Shown here in pieces: positions 53,431 through 62,734 of a stretch of DNA of 64,000 nt. The translations under genes were made by a program, and so were the position numbers. How positions within the stretch are numbered: position 1 is the first letter of the stretch; the number at the start of each line of letters is the position of its first letter. Source of the DNA: an uncultured Clostridia bacterium (GTDB lineage: Bacteria > Bacillota > Clostridia > TANB77 > CAG-508); assembly GCA_934154445.1 (NCBI GenBank), contig CAKPGC010000003.1:1-64000 (forward strand), written 5' to 3'. Under the pieces are notes generated by a model that saw only the letters and a program-made list of their open reading frames with translations, ran no database searches and was not told where the DNA came from.

Positions 53431-53516
53431 AAATGTATTTACTTTTTGAAAATAGTTTGATATAACATATACATAATTTATGTAAATAAAATATTTTGAT
53501 ATAGGGGTAGGGGAAA

Positions 53517-54398
53517 ATGGAGAAACAATTAAAACTTTTTTTTGAATTTTTAGAAAATGACAAGAAATTATCAAACAACACATTACAATCATACAAAAGA
53601 GACTTAAAACAATTCAGAAGATATATAGAAGGATGCGAAGTAGCATATAATAAAGTGGACGAAGAAGTAATGCAAAATTATATTGAGTATTTAGAAGAAT
53701 TAGGAAAAAAACCTTCAACTATTTCAAGATGTATAGCATCAATAAGATCTTTTTATCAATATGTATTAAAAAAGGGAAAAGTAAAGAAAGATCCTACAAG
53801 ATCATTACAATCACCTAAAATAGAAAAAAGAGTACCATCTGTATTAACATCTAAAGAAGTTGAATTATTATTAGAGCAACCAAAGGATATTGACTTAAAA
53901 GGAATTAGAGACAAAGCAATGTTAGAATTTGCTTATGCCACAGGAATGAGAGTTACAGAAATAATATCACTTGATATAGATGATATTAACTTCAAAGAAG
54001 GATATGTTAATTGCAGAAAAGCAAATAAGCAAAGAATAATACCCCTAGGAAAAATGTCACTAAAAGCTTTAAAAGAATATACAGAACATGCAAGAAGTAT
54101 ATTACTTAAAAATGATGATGAAAAAGCTTTATTTGTAAATGTTAATGGACAAAGATTAACAAGACAAGGCTTTTGGAAGATAATAAAATATTATAAAGAA
54201 CAAGCACACATAACAAAAGATATAACACCACATGTTTTGAGACATTCATTTGCAACACACCTATTACAAAATGGTGCAGATTTAAAATCAATTCAAACAA
54301 TGTTAGGACATTCTGATATATCATCAACTCAAGTATATATGCAATTTCAAGATGAAGGAATAAAAAATATTTATCAAAAAGCTCATCCAAGAGCATAA
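53517..54398 (+). CDS. xerD: XerD-like tyrosine recombinase
   Basis: A 293-aa recombinase, likely acting at dif to resolve chromosome dimers. Catalytic residues visible are Arg in YATGMRVTEII, the H-x-x-R box in HVLRHSFATHL, His in GHSDI and Tyr near the end in STQVYMQF. Length and motifs fit XerD rather than phage integrases. Start ATG 53517 after AGGGG. No in-frame CGG. Confidence 0.92.
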   Translation: MEKQLKLFFEFLENDKKLSNNTLQSYKRDLKQFRRYIEGCEVAYNKVDEEVMQNYIEYLEELGKKPSTISRCIASIRSFYQYVLKKGKVKKDPTRSLQSPKIEKRVPSVLTSKEVELLLEQPKDIDLKGIRDKAMLEFAYATGMRVTEIISLDIDDINFKEGYVNCRKANKQRIIPLGKMSLKALKEYTEHARSILLKNDDEKALFVNVNGQRLTRQGFWKIIKYYKEQAHITKDITPHVLRHSFATHLLQNGADLKSIQTMLGHSDISSTQVYMQFQDEGIKNIYQKAHPRA

Positions 54399-54450
54399 TA
54401 AGAATATATATTAGAGAGGAAATAAAATAAAAATCCTCTTTTCATAAAAA

Positions 54451-54492
54451 ATACCATAAATTTCTTGACAAAATAGAAATTTATGGTATAAT
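54451..54492 (+). promoter_or_regulatory. infC promoter with a perfect inverted repeat
   Basis: TTGACA (54465-54470) and TATAAT (54487-54492) are 16 nt apart. A 14-bp perfect inverted repeat, ATACCATAAATTTC and GAAATTTATGGTAT, surrounds the -35 box and spacer and reaches into the -10 box. It may be an operator. Confidence 0.65.
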
Positions 54493-54625
54493 AAATATTG
54501 TTACAAGAAGAAGCAATAACTTCTCACCCAAGTAAACAAACAAAGGGTTAGAAAATAAATAAAATTTTAAAGTAAAACTTTAAGTTTATTTTGTGTGAAT
54601 TGGCTTGTAACAAAAGTCAATTTTT

Positions 54626-54645
54626 TTGTTGTATAAATACAACAA
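54626..54645 (+). promoter_or_regulatory. Hairpin just upstream of the infC ribosome binding site
   Basis: TTGTTGTA pairs with TACAACAA in the leader. Together with the roughly 160-nt leader it is in the place where autoregulatory L20/IF3 leaders occur; no match to a specific class can be claimed. Confidence 0.5.
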
Positions 54646-54662
54646 TATGGAGGTGTTTTAAT

Positions 54663-55172
54663 ATAAAACAAGAATTACCAATTAATGGCCAAATAAGAGA
54701 AAAAGAAGTTCAATTAATAGGAGCAAATGGAGAAAAATTAGGAGTTGTTTCAACAAGAGAAGCTCTAGAAAAAGCAGCAGAAAATGATTTAGACTTAGTT
54801 TTAGTTTCACCAAATGCTAAACCAGCAGTTTGTAAAATAATGAACTATGGAAAATATAAATTTGAACAAGCCAAAAAAGAAAAGGAAGCAAAAAAGAAAC
54901 AAAAAGTTTTAGAAGTTAAAGAATTAAGAGTTACCCCAAATATTGAAGAACATGATTTTGAATTTAAATCAAAAAACGCCAGAAAATTTTTAACTGATGG
55001 AAACAAAGTGAAAATAACAGTTAGATTTAGAGGTAGAGAAGTAAATAATTCTAAAGCAGGAGAAGTTGTTTTAAACAAATTTATTGAAAAACTAGAAGAT
55101 ATTGCTACAGTAGAAAAAGCTCCTAAGCTTGAAGGTAGAAATATGTTCACAATTTTAGCTAAAAAAGCGTAA
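54663..55172 (+). CDS. infC: Translation initiation factor IF-3, ATA start
   Basis: IF-3 inspects the start codon and is known to repress its own mRNA through a non-canonical start. Here GGAGGTG is followed 7 nt later by ATA (54663), then KQELPINGQIREKEVQLIGA, the normal IF-3 opening. An earlier ATG would add a meaningless 24-residue stretch. The 169-aa length and LVLVSPNAKPAVCKIMNYGK are typical. The gene begins the conserved infC-rpmI-rplT operon. Confidence 0.93.
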   Translation: MKQELPINGQIREKEVQLIGANGEKLGVVSTREALEKAAENDLDLVLVSPNAKPAVCKIMNYGKYKFEQAKKEKEAKKKQKVLEVKELRVTPNIEEHDFEFKSKNARKFLTDGNKVKITVRFRGREVNNSKAGEVVLNKFIEKLEDIATVEKAPKLEGRNMFTILAKKA

Positions 55173-55218
55173 TACATGCGTTTTATATATAATTTTTATA
55201 TGATAGGAGGAATAAATC

Positions 55219-55422
55219 ATGGCAAAATTAAAAACAAATAAAGCCGCTAAAAAAAGATATTCATTAACAGCAACAGGAAAAGTTAAAAGAACAAAATCAA
55301 ACAGAAGACATTTATTAGCTAATAAAACAAAAAGACAAAAAAAATCAGGAAAAGTTCAAAATGCTTATGCAAGTAAGACTTGTGAAAACACAATCAAAAA
55401 ATTATTACCATACGGTGGTTAA
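55219..55422 (+). CDS. rpmI: Ribosomal protein bL35
   Basis: A 67-aa basic protein, MAKLKTNKAAKKRYSLTATGKV..., of normal length, between infC and rplT. ATG follows AGGAGG. Confidence 0.96.
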   Translation: MAKLKTNKAAKKRYSLTATGKVKRTKSNRRHLLANKTKRQKKSGKVQNAYASKTCENTIKKLLPYGG

Positions 55423-55464
55423 TATTATAATTAAAATAAAAGAAATCAAGGAAGGTGAAATAAA

Positions 55465-55815
55465 ATGGCAAGAGTAAAAACAGCAAGAACAACAAGAGCA
55501 AGACATAAAAAAATATTAAAACAAGCAAAAGGATATTTTGGAGCAAAACATTATAGATTTAGAAATGCTAACCAAGCAGTTATGAAATCATTATCTTACG
55601 CTTATGTAGGAAGAAAAGATAAAAAGAGTGATTTTAGAAAATTATGGATAACAAGAATTAATGCTGCTGCAAGAATGAATGGAACAACATATAGCAAAAT
55701 GATAGCAGGTCTAAAAAAAGCTAATGTTACAATAAATAGAAAAATGTTAGCTGAAATAGCTGTAAGTGATCCAAAAGCATTTACAGAAATAGCTGAAATA
55801 GCAAAAAAAGCATAG
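55465..55815 (+). CDS. rplT: Ribosomal protein bL20
   Basis: A 116-aa basic protein (MARVKTARTTRARHKKILKQ..., then GYFGAKHYRFRNANQAV) needed for 50S assembly and, in the family, for repression of its operon. The stop codon overlaps a terminator. Confidence 0.96.
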   Translation: MARVKTARTTRARHKKILKQAKGYFGAKHYRFRNANQAVMKSLSYAYVGRKDKKSDFRKLWITRINAAARMNGTTYSKMIAGLKKANVTINRKMLAEIAVSDPKAFTEIAEIAKKA

Positions 55816-55836
55816 TTTTAAACTATGTTTTTTTTA
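55811..55836. terminator. Terminator after rplT
   Basis: CATAGTTT pairs with AAACTATG, followed by a long T-run; also near the end of spoVAE on the other strand. Confidence 0.8.
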
Positions 55837-56226
55837 TTGTTTTTTCATTTTAGGTTTAGAAATCAAAGAAGCCAAATATCCAAAAAATACAGCAGCTGCA
55901 ATCCCACCAGCTGAAGCTTTGACGCCACCTGTAAAAGCACCTACTAATCCATTTTCTTTTACTCCTTCAATAGCACCTTTTGCAAGATTATAACCAAAAC
56001 CAGTAAGTGGAACGGTAGCACCGCTACCTGCAAAATCAACTAAATATTGATAAATACCAAGACCACCTAAAACAACACCAGTTGTCACAAATATAACTAG
56101 AATTCTTGCAGGTGTAAGTTTAGTCTTATCTATTAAAATTTGTCCAACAACACAAATCAAACCACCAACAACAAAACATTTTAGTAAAATAGTCCAATTA
56201 AAAACATTTGCCCAGTTAATATCCAT
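55834..56226 (-). CDS. spoVAE: SpoVAE (SpoVAEb)
   Basis: A 130-aa membrane protein with four hydrophobic segments, in the family of SpoVA channel proteins that move Ca2+-dipicolinate into the forespore. GGLICVVGQILID, GSGATVPLTGFGYN and GGIAAAVFFGYL fit SpoVAEb, and the order behind spoVAD confirms it. Confidence 0.9.
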   Translation of the reverse strand: MDINWANVFNWTILLKCFVVGGLICVVGQILIDKTKLTPARILVIFVTTGVVLGGLGIYQYLVDFAGSGATVPLTGFGYNLAKGAIEGVKENGLVGAFTGGVKASAGGIAAAVFFGYLASLISKPKMKKQ

Positions 56227-56236
56227 AAATTTCCTC

Positions 56237-57238
56237 CTAAACTTCTATACTAATTGCATGAGCAATTCCTGGAATTGATTCACCTTGCTGAGCTGAAGTA
56301 GAATTCATTAAAGCACCAGTTGCAATTAATAATAATCTTTTAATTTTTTTATCTTTCAACTGTTTAAATAAATATCCTGAAAAGACAGTACCACAACAAG
56401 CACAACCACTACCACCGGAATGAGTATCTTGTGCATTTTTATCGAAAATTAAAACGCCACAATCATTATAATTTGATTTAATATTATATCCTTGTGATTT
56501 TGCAATATCTATTGCAATCTCTTTACCAATGTGTCCCAAATCTCCACTTATAATAGCATCATAATAGCTTGGGCTTCTTCCTGTATCCAAAAAATGAGTT
56601 ATTAAAGTATTGACAAAAGCAGGTGCCATAGCAGCTCCCATATTATTAGCATCTTTTATACCCATATCAATTATCTTCCCTGGAGTAATATGAGTAATAT
56701 AAGGACCTTGGCCATTTTTAGAAATTATTGCAGCTCCACTACCAGTGACTGTCCATTGAGCAGTTGGAGGTCTTTGATTACCAAGTTCAAGTGGAAACCT
56801 GAACTGCTTTTCGGCACTGCAAAAATGACTAGAGGTTGCACATAATGCATTTTGAGCAAATCCCTCCACAGCAATTGCGGATAAAGACATTGATTCAACA
56901 AAAGTTGAACATGCACCAAAAACACCAAAAAATGGTATACTTAATTTTCGAAGACCAAAACTAGAAGAAATACATTGATTAAGTAAATCACCTGCAAAAC
57001 AACAGTCTATCTGATCAGAAGGAATACCAGATTTACTTATTACAGAGTTAACAGTTTCTTTTATTATTTTACTTTCAGCTTTTTCCCAGGTTTTTTCACC
57101 CCAAAATTCATCATCTAAAGTTTGATCAAAATATTTAGCAAGTGGACCTTGTGACTCTTTAGGACCAACAATAGAAGCACATTCTGTAATAGTAGGGGGA
57201 TTATCAAATTTAATAGTTTGTTTTCCTATTTTTTGCAA
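56237..57238 (-). CDS. spoVAD: SpoVAD
   Basis: Thiolase-like dipicolinate-binding protein of 333 aa. CAGDLLNQ-like FAGDLLNQC, FGACSTFVESM and SGDLGHIG, then CGVLIFD and GSGCACCG, match the family. I choose TTG 57238, at a good distance from AAGGAG; the TTG at 57247 directly abuts the site. Between spoVAC and spoVAE in the operon. Confidence 0.92.
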   Translation of the reverse strand: MQKIGKQTIKFDNPPTITECASIVGPKESQGPLAKYFDQTLDDEFWGEKTWEKAESKIIKETVNSVISKSGIPSDQIDCCFAGDLLNQCISSSFGLRKLSIPFFGVFGACSTFVESMSLSAIAVEGFAQNALCATSSHFCSAEKQFRFPLELGNQRPPTAQWTVTGSGAAIISKNGQGPYITHITPGKIIDMGIKDANNMGAAMAPAFVNTLITHFLDTGRSPSYYDAIISGDLGHIGKEIAIDIAKSQGYNIKSNYNDCGVLIFDKNAQDTHSGGSGCACCGTVFSGYLFKQLKDKKIKRLLLIATGALMNSTSAQQGESIPGIAHAISIEV

Positions 57239-57267
57239 AAAAATCAACTCCTTTTAATAATTGAAAA

Positions 57268-57732
57268 TTATACCAAAGTCATACTTTGAGTATTAAAAAT
57301 TAAATAAACAATACCTACAATAATTGATGCAGAAATACCAAAAACTAAAACAGGACCTGCAACGGTAAACATTTTACCACCAACACCCATAACATATCCT
57401 TCAGATTTATACTCCATAGCTGGTGAGACAATTGAATTTGCAAAACCTGTTATTGGAATTAAAGAACCAGCACCTGCAAATTTACCAATTTTATTAAATA
57501 CATTAAGACCTGTTAAAAATGCAGCTATACCAATTAAAATTATAGAAACAATAGTGCCAGATAAAGATTGATCAAAACCTCTTTCTTTGCATATATTCAT
57601 TATAATTTGACCAATTGTACATATTAATCCACCAACCCAAAAAGCGTTAAAACAATTTTTCCATATAGGAGAATTGGGTGATTTTTTATCTACATATTCT
57701 TGATATGTTTGTTTTGTTTCAATAGGATTCAT
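57268..57732 (-). CDS. spoVAC: SpoVAC
   Basis: A 154-aa protein with membrane helices (ICTIGQIIMNI, GTIVSIILIGIAAFLTGL and GPVLVFGISASIIVGI), the DPA-channel component. It is the first spoVA gene in this operon. ATG 57732 overlaps the stop of the dodecin gene. Confidence 0.92.
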   Translation of the reverse strand: MNPIETKQTYQEYVDKKSPNSPIWKNCFNAFWVGGLICTIGQIIMNICKERGFDQSLSGTIVSIILIGIAAFLTGLNVFNKIGKFAGAGSLIPITGFANSIVSPAMEYKSEGYVMGVGGKMFTVAGPVLVFGISASIIVGIVYLIFNTQSMTLV

Positions 57733-57953
57733 TATTTATCATCCTTTCTATTTAAATCAATTAAAAAAGTTAAATCTAAATCAACAAAATATTCTGAAAT
57801 TTTATTTCCGTCAATTTTGGCTCTTTGTTCTAAAACTTTTATACTTGATAAATAATCAATACTTTTAGAAGCTTCTTCTATAGTTTTAACAATAGCATCT
57901 TTCCAAGATACTTCTGACGTTCCTGTAATTATTAAATGTTTTTCTATATCCAT
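57732..57953 (-). CDS. Dodecin-like protein
   Basis: A 73-aa protein with the dodecin pattern HLIITGTSEVSWKDAIVKTIEEAS followed by a beta strand pair, at the head of the spoVA operon. Dodecins bind flavin or nucleotides, and this position suggests co-expression with spore genes. Start ATG 57953 after GGAGG; longer forms lack conservation. Confidence 0.8.
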   Translation of the reverse strand: MDIEKHLIITGTSEVSWKDAIVKTIEEASKSIDYLSSIKVLEQRAKIDGNKISEYFVDLDLTFLIDLNRKDDK

Positions 57954-58052
57954 ATTTAAACCTCCATAAAAACTTTTAACAATATTTTGACCGATTTTAG
58001 AAAAAATATACAAAATATAGAAATTTTATGAAAAATAATATATAATAAAAAA

Positions 58053-58090
58053 AATCTGTCAAAAAGAGGTAGCTCTTCTGACAAGTTTTG
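58053..58090 (+). other. Imperfect hairpin before rsmB
   Basis: AAATCTGTCAAAAAGAG and the rc-like CTCTTCTGACAAGTTTT pair with mismatches and resemble the terminator between glgP and tmcAL. It may be an attenuator. Confidence 0.4.
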
Positions 58091-58099
58091 GAGGTAAAG

Positions 58100-59410
58100 A
58101 TGATGGATAGAACTAGAGAAATAGCATTAAAAACATTATATAAAATAGATAAAGAACAAGCTTATTCAAATATAGCATTAAATGAAGAAATAAAACAAAA
58201 TAGAGAAAAACTAACAGAAAAAGATATTGGATTAATATCTGAAATTGTATATGGAGTTACAACATGGAAGTTAACACTTGATGAAATAATAAAAAAATAT
58301 TCAAAAATAAAATTAAAAAAAATATCACCATGGATTTTAAATATATTAAGAATGGGAGTTTATCAAATAGTATTTTTAGACAAAATCCCAAAATCAGCAG
58401 CAGTAAACGAGAGTGTGAATCTAGCTAAAAGATATGGACATAGTTCTAGTTCGAATTTCGTAAATGCAATTTTAAGAAAAGTCGAAAAGAATGATTATGA
58501 GGAATTATTTGAAATAAGTAATGATGTAGAAAGAATTTCCAAAACGACTTCAATGCCAGAATGGATTGTAAGAGAATTGCTGAAAAATAATAATATAGAG
58601 AGTGTTAAAAAAATATGTGAAAATTCAAATCTAAAACCTAAAACAACTATTAGAGTAAATGCGTTAAAAACAACAAAAGAAGATTTGATTAAAAAATTAA
58701 ATGAAAATAATATTCAATTTAAAGAGGCAAATATAAATGAAAAAATGGCAGGAGATTTTTTGATTTTGAATAAGGTGAAAAATATCGAGAATTTAGATTC
58801 ATTTAAAAATGGGTATTTTACAATTCAAGATATTTCAGCAGGTCTAACTGCAAAAATATTAAATCCTCAGCCTGATGAAATTGTATTAGACGCATGTTCA
58901 GCGCCCGGAGGAAAAACCACATATATAGCCGAACTAATGAAAAACAAAGGAATAATAGAGGCATGGGACATTCATGAACATAGAACTAAATTAGTAGAAA
59001 AAAATGCTAAAAGATTAGGTATAAATATTATAAAAACTCAAGTTAAAGATGCTACTATATATGATGAGAGTTTAAATGAAAAATTCGATAAAATATTATT
59101 AGATGTACCTTGTTTAGGAATTGGAGTAATAAAAAGAAAACCAGATATTAAATGGCAAAGAAAAGTAGAGGATATAAAAGAAATAACCAAAACACAAGCA
59201 ACAATATTGGAAAATTGTTCTAGATACTTGAAAAAAGGAGGAAGTCTAGTATATTCTACATGTAGTATTTTAAAAGAAGAAAATGAAGATATAATTTCTA
59301 ATTTTTTAAGTAAACAAACAGATTTTGAAATTGCAGAAAATGACATAATTAATATTTTTCAAGATGAGGAAAAAGATGGATTTTTTATTTGTAAACTACA
59401 CAAAAAATGA
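58100..59410 (+). CDS. rsmB: 16S rRNA m5C967 methyltransferase
   Basis: A 436-aa RsmB with an N-terminal NusB-like domain (REIALKTLYKIDKEQAYSN) and a C-terminal Rossmann methyltransferase. SAM-binding DACSAPGGKTTYIAEL and catalytic Cys in DVPCLGIG, with the second Cys in YSTCSIL. ATG 58100 after GGAGG. GCG CCC GGA GGA contains CGGA-like strings out of frame and is read normally. Confidence 0.93.
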   Translation: MMDRTREIALKTLYKIDKEQAYSNIALNEEIKQNREKLTEKDIGLISEIVYGVTTWKLTLDEIIKKYSKIKLKKISPWILNILRMGVYQIVFLDKIPKSAAVNESVNLAKRYGHSSSSNFVNAILRKVEKNDYEELFEISNDVERISKTTSMPEWIVRELLKNNNIESVKKICENSNLKPKTTIRVNALKTTKEDLIKKLNENNIQFKEANINEKMAGDFLILNKVKNIENLDSFKNGYFTIQDISAGLTAKILNPQPDEIVLDACSAPGGKTTYIAELMKNKGIIEAWDIHEHRTKLVEKNAKRLGINIIKTQVKDATIYDESLNEKFDKILLDVPCLGIGVIKRKPDIKWQRKVEDIKEITKTQATILENCSRYLKKGGSLVYSTCSILKEENEDIISNFLSKQTDFEIAENDIINIFQDEEKDGFFICKLHKK

Positions 59411-59561
59411 AATATTACATATATATTACAGCAATATTACATTTATATTATAATTCGACAAAAGGTATTGACCTTCTGCTTAAAAATGATAAAATAAAAG
59501 AGAATTTGATATTATGTATTATAAATAAAAAATAAGAAATAATAATAAAGAAGGAGAAAAA

Positions 59562-61190
59562 ATGTCAACTTGCCTTGGATTATATATAGAAGAAAATATA
59601 ATTAAATATGCAAAAGTTTCAAAAGATCATGACCAAATAAAAGTTGAGTCTTATGGCGTAAAATTTTATGACAATTTAGACCAAGCAATAAAACAAGTGA
59701 TTGAAGAAACATATAGTTACAAGATACCAATTAGTATTAACTTAGCTGAAGAAATGTATAATTACTTCCAAATATTCGCATTGTTGAACAGGAAAGATTT
59801 GCCAAAGGCAATAAAGACAGAATTCGAAGCATACTGTGGAGACAAAAATTATAATCCAAACGTTTTTGAAAGTAGATATGCAATAACTCCTAATGTGAAT
59901 GAAAAAGATAAATTAAAAGTAATACATGTTAGTGAAAATAAAATAGAACTTAATAAGCAAATTCAGAAATTCAATTCTTACAAGTTACAAAATATAACTC
60001 CTATATCAATGTCAATATCAGATATAGCAAAATTTGATGAAAGAGAAAATTGCTTGATAGTAAATATAGAAGAAAAAACTATTATAACAACAATATTAAA
60101 TCAAAATATATATGATATAAAAACATTAGATATTGGTAGCAAAGATATACTAGACAAAATAAATCTTAAAGAAAATTCATATCAAAAAGCTTATGAGATA
60201 TGTAAGGAAACAACAATATACACTTCGGAAGGAAAAGAATTATCTGAAGAAGAAACAAGTTATTTAGAAGACATAATGCCAACTTTATATGATATAGTAG
60301 GACAATTAAGAAAAATATTAAATGAGAACATTGAAAAAATAGAAAAAATATACATTACAGGAACGGGAGCATTAATAAACAATATCGATTTATATTTTGA
60401 AGAATACTTAGAAAACATAAATTGTGAAATATTAAAACCAAGTTTCATAAAAATATCACCAGATGTAAATATAAAAGATTATATTGAAGTCAATTCAGCC
60501 ATATCTATAGCTTTAAGCGGGTTAGGCGAAGGAATCTCTGGAATGAACTTTAAGAAAACAACACTAATGGATAAATTATCAGAAATTCTACAACTTGAAG
60601 TTGGAGGATCAAAAGATAAAAAACCTCGAAAAATGAAAGAGAATAAAGGCAACTTGTTTACAGTTGATTTCAACATACCATTAGATAATATAGAAAGAAG
60701 CATGATGAGGGGTATTGCTGGACTACTAATATTATTTATTGTATATTGTGGATTCTCAAGCATGATTAAAATACAAATTGATGAAAAAAATAAACAAGCA
60801 CAAGAATCTATAAATAATACTAATTCACAAATAGCATTAGTAAACAAAGATATTCAAAATTTACAAAGTCAAACAAGCAAATATTCAAGCAAAATTACTA
60901 ACTTGGAAAAAATTAGCGAAAAAGTTCAAGAAAATAATAAAGTGAAAAAAGCTATACCAATCTTATTAAACAAATTAATGTATATTATGCCTGATGAAGT
61001 ACAAGTAACTTCTATTCAAAATACTACAGATACTCATATAGAAATTCAAGCACAATCAAAAAGTTATGCACAATTAGGATACTTAACAACAAATCTTAAG
61101 GTATCTGGAGTACTTAATAATGTTATTTCTACAGCAGGACAACAAAGCAATAATATTATAACTATAAAGATAGAAGGTGATTTGCCATGA
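59562..61190 (+). CDS. PilM-PilN fusion of a type IV pilus system
   Basis: A 542-aa protein. Residues 1-355 resemble the actin-like PilM (LYIEENIIKYAKVS, ENCLIVNIEEKTIITTIL, KIYITGTGALINNID). From about 385 there is one membrane helix, a coiled coil (about 420-455) and a PilN domain (MPDEVQVTSIQNTTDTHIEIQAQ). These two are usually separate adjacent genes; here they are fused. PilO-like and other pilus genes follow. Confidence 0.85.
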   Translation: MSTCLGLYIEENIIKYAKVSKDHDQIKVESYGVKFYDNLDQAIKQVIEETYSYKIPISINLAEEMYNYFQIFALLNRKDLPKAIKTEFEAYCGDKNYNPNVFESRYAITPNVNEKDKLKVIHVSENKIELNKQIQKFNSYKLQNITPISMSISDIAKFDERENCLIVNIEEKTIITTILNQNIYDIKTLDIGSKDILDKINLKENSYQKAYEICKETTIYTSEGKELSEEETSYLEDIMPTLYDIVGQLRKILNENIEKIEKIYITGTGALINNIDLYFEEYLENINCEILKPSFIKISPDVNIKDYIEVNSAISIALSGLGEGISGMNFKKTTLMDKLSEILQLEVGGSKDKKPRKMKENKGNLFTVDFNIPLDNIERSMMRGIAGLLILFIVYCGFSSMIKIQIDEKNKQAQESINNTNSQIALVNKDIQNLQSQTSKYSSKITNLEKISEKVQENNKVKKAIPILLNKLMYIMPDEVQVTSIQNTTDTHIEIQAQSKSYAQLGYLTTNLKVSGVLNNVISTAGQQSNNIITIKIEGDLP

Positions 61191-61912
61191 AAAAGTTATT
61201 AATAAGTATAATTATAATATTAATTCTTATATTAACAGGAATTACAATTGTAAATGGAATGCAAATAGGAAATTTTAAAATTTTAGGAATAAAGGAAATA
61301 AAAACTTTAAATTCAGATTTGGATGATGAAATTAAAGATGCAACAAAATTGGCAAGCACAGATTATGAAAATGAATTAGACAAATTAAGCAAAACAGTAA
61401 AAGAATTTAAGATGACAAAAACTAATTATGAAGATATGATTAGTGTAAGTACTGATAGTGAAGTACAAGCTGCAAATCAGTATGGAGTATATGAAATTGG
61501 AATGCTTTGGATAAAACTAGGAAATCATGCAAAAAGTGAAGGCGTAAAAATGGATGTACTTGCAAAAGATTTAACACCAATAGACACAGGGGTTACAACA
61601 CAAGCTGATATAAAGTATAATTGTAATTTATATTTTACAGCAACTGGTACTTATGCTGGAATAGCAAGTTTTATAGAGGATATAGAAGATGATTCAAAAT
61701 TAGGATTTAGAATTGAAGATTTTAAAATAATGGCAGCATCATCAGAAAAAACAAGCTTATTAAAAGCAACTTTTACTTGTAAAGATATAATAATAAGAGG
61801 TGTATCAATAGAATCATCAACAAATACTGAAGATTCTGAAAATACAAACTCAAATACAAATACAACTGATAACAACAACAACACAACAACAGAAAACAAT
61901 ACAACAAAATAA
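61187..61912 (+). CDS. PilO-like protein
   Basis: A 241-aa protein with an N-terminal membrane helix (about 5-24), a heptad region, and a PilO-like domain (LYFTATGTYAGIASFIEDIED). Its end is Thr/Asn rich. The ATGA overlap with the PilMN fusion supports one complex at the inner membrane. Confidence 0.8.
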   Translation: MKKLLISIIIILILILTGITIVNGMQIGNFKILGIKEIKTLNSDLDDEIKDATKLASTDYENELDKLSKTVKEFKMTKTNYEDMISVSTDSEVQAANQYGVYEIGMLWIKLGNHAKSEGVKMDVLAKDLTPIDTGVTTQADIKYNCNLYFTATGTYAGIASFIEDIEDDSKLGFRIEDFKIMAASSEKTSLLKATFTCKDIIIRGVSIESSTNTEDSENTNSNTNTTDNNNNTTTENNTTK

Positions 61913-61933
61913 AAAAGAAAGGGGGAGTAGAAA

Positions 61934-62332
61934 ATGACCAAAAACATTATAAAAGAAATAATAATAATTCTATTATTAACATTAGCAATAATATTAATCT
62001 TAGGAGTTTTACTTTATGGATATGTTCCAGTAAATAAAATGATTCCTGAAAAGGTTTCTTATACTACTCCTGAAGAAGCAAAATCCGAATTAGAAACAAA
62101 TGTTAGTGAAAACGATGATGAATTATATGTTGATTATCACATAGATTCGACACAATTAAATAATTATAAAAAAATACAAGAATATGTTCCAGGAAAGAAA
62201 AATCCTTTTGCTTCATTAGAAAAAGAAAATGTTACAAATACAACAGGAAATAATACAACAAATAGTGGAAACACAACATCTTCTGAAACAAATAACAATA
62301 CAGGATATCTTCCTGATAAAGGAACAAAATAA
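61934..62332 (+). CDS. Membrane-anchored pilus-operon protein, PilP-like position
   Basis: A 132-aa protein with one N-terminal membrane helix, then SYTTPEEAKSELETN and PGKKNPFASLEKENV, recalling the NPF/DPF region of PilP, and a Thr/Asn-rich tail. Assigned by position. Confidence 0.55.
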   Translation: MTKNIIKEIIIILLLTLAIILILGVLLYGYVPVNKMIPEKVSYTTPEEAKSELETNVSENDDELYVDYHIDSTQLNNYKKIQEYVPGKKNPFASLEKENVTNTTGNNTTNSGNTTSSETNNNTGYLPDKGTK

Positions 62333-62417
62333 TATTAAAGTAGTTATTAACATTATATTTATTTTTATAAATATAGTATATATATATTATATCGAAAGAC
62401 AAAGGGGGGAATTTAGA

Positions 62418-62627
62418 ATGAAAAGACAAAACGGTATTACTTTAGTTGCATTAATTATAACAATAATAGTATTATTAATATTAGCTGGTATATCTATAGC
62501 ATCTTTATCAAACAGTGGATTATTTAACAAAACAAGACAAGCTAAAAACGAAACTCAAAACGCACAATACAACGAAAACACAGTATTAAACGAATACACA
62601 AACTGGTTCGCTAATGAAGGATTTTAA
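62418..62627 (+). CDS. Type IV prepilin
   Basis: A 69-aa prepilin with a short leader cut after QNG and the class III signal ITLVALIITIIVLLILAGIS. ATG 62418 after AAGGGGGG. A very strong ribosome binding site and small size suggest the major pilin. A stem-loop (62660-62694) follows. Confidence 0.88.
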   Translation: MKRQNGITLVALIITIIVLLILAGISIASLSNSGLFNKTRQAKNETQNAQYNENTVLNEYTNWFANEGF

Positions 62628-62659
62628 TTAAACTGATAAATTATAATTAGTTAAATAAA

Positions 62660-62694
62660 TAGGCATATGCATATACTTGTATGTATATGCCTAT
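62660..62694 (+). terminator. Stem-loop after prepilin gene
   Basis: GGCATATACA-like arms with a short loop form a strong stem without a T-run, probably an mRNA stabiliser that lets pilin be over-expressed relative to downstream genes. Confidence 0.5.
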
Positions 62695-62734
62695 TAAAAA
62701 ATATAATAATCGAAACGGAGTAAAAAAGTAACTT

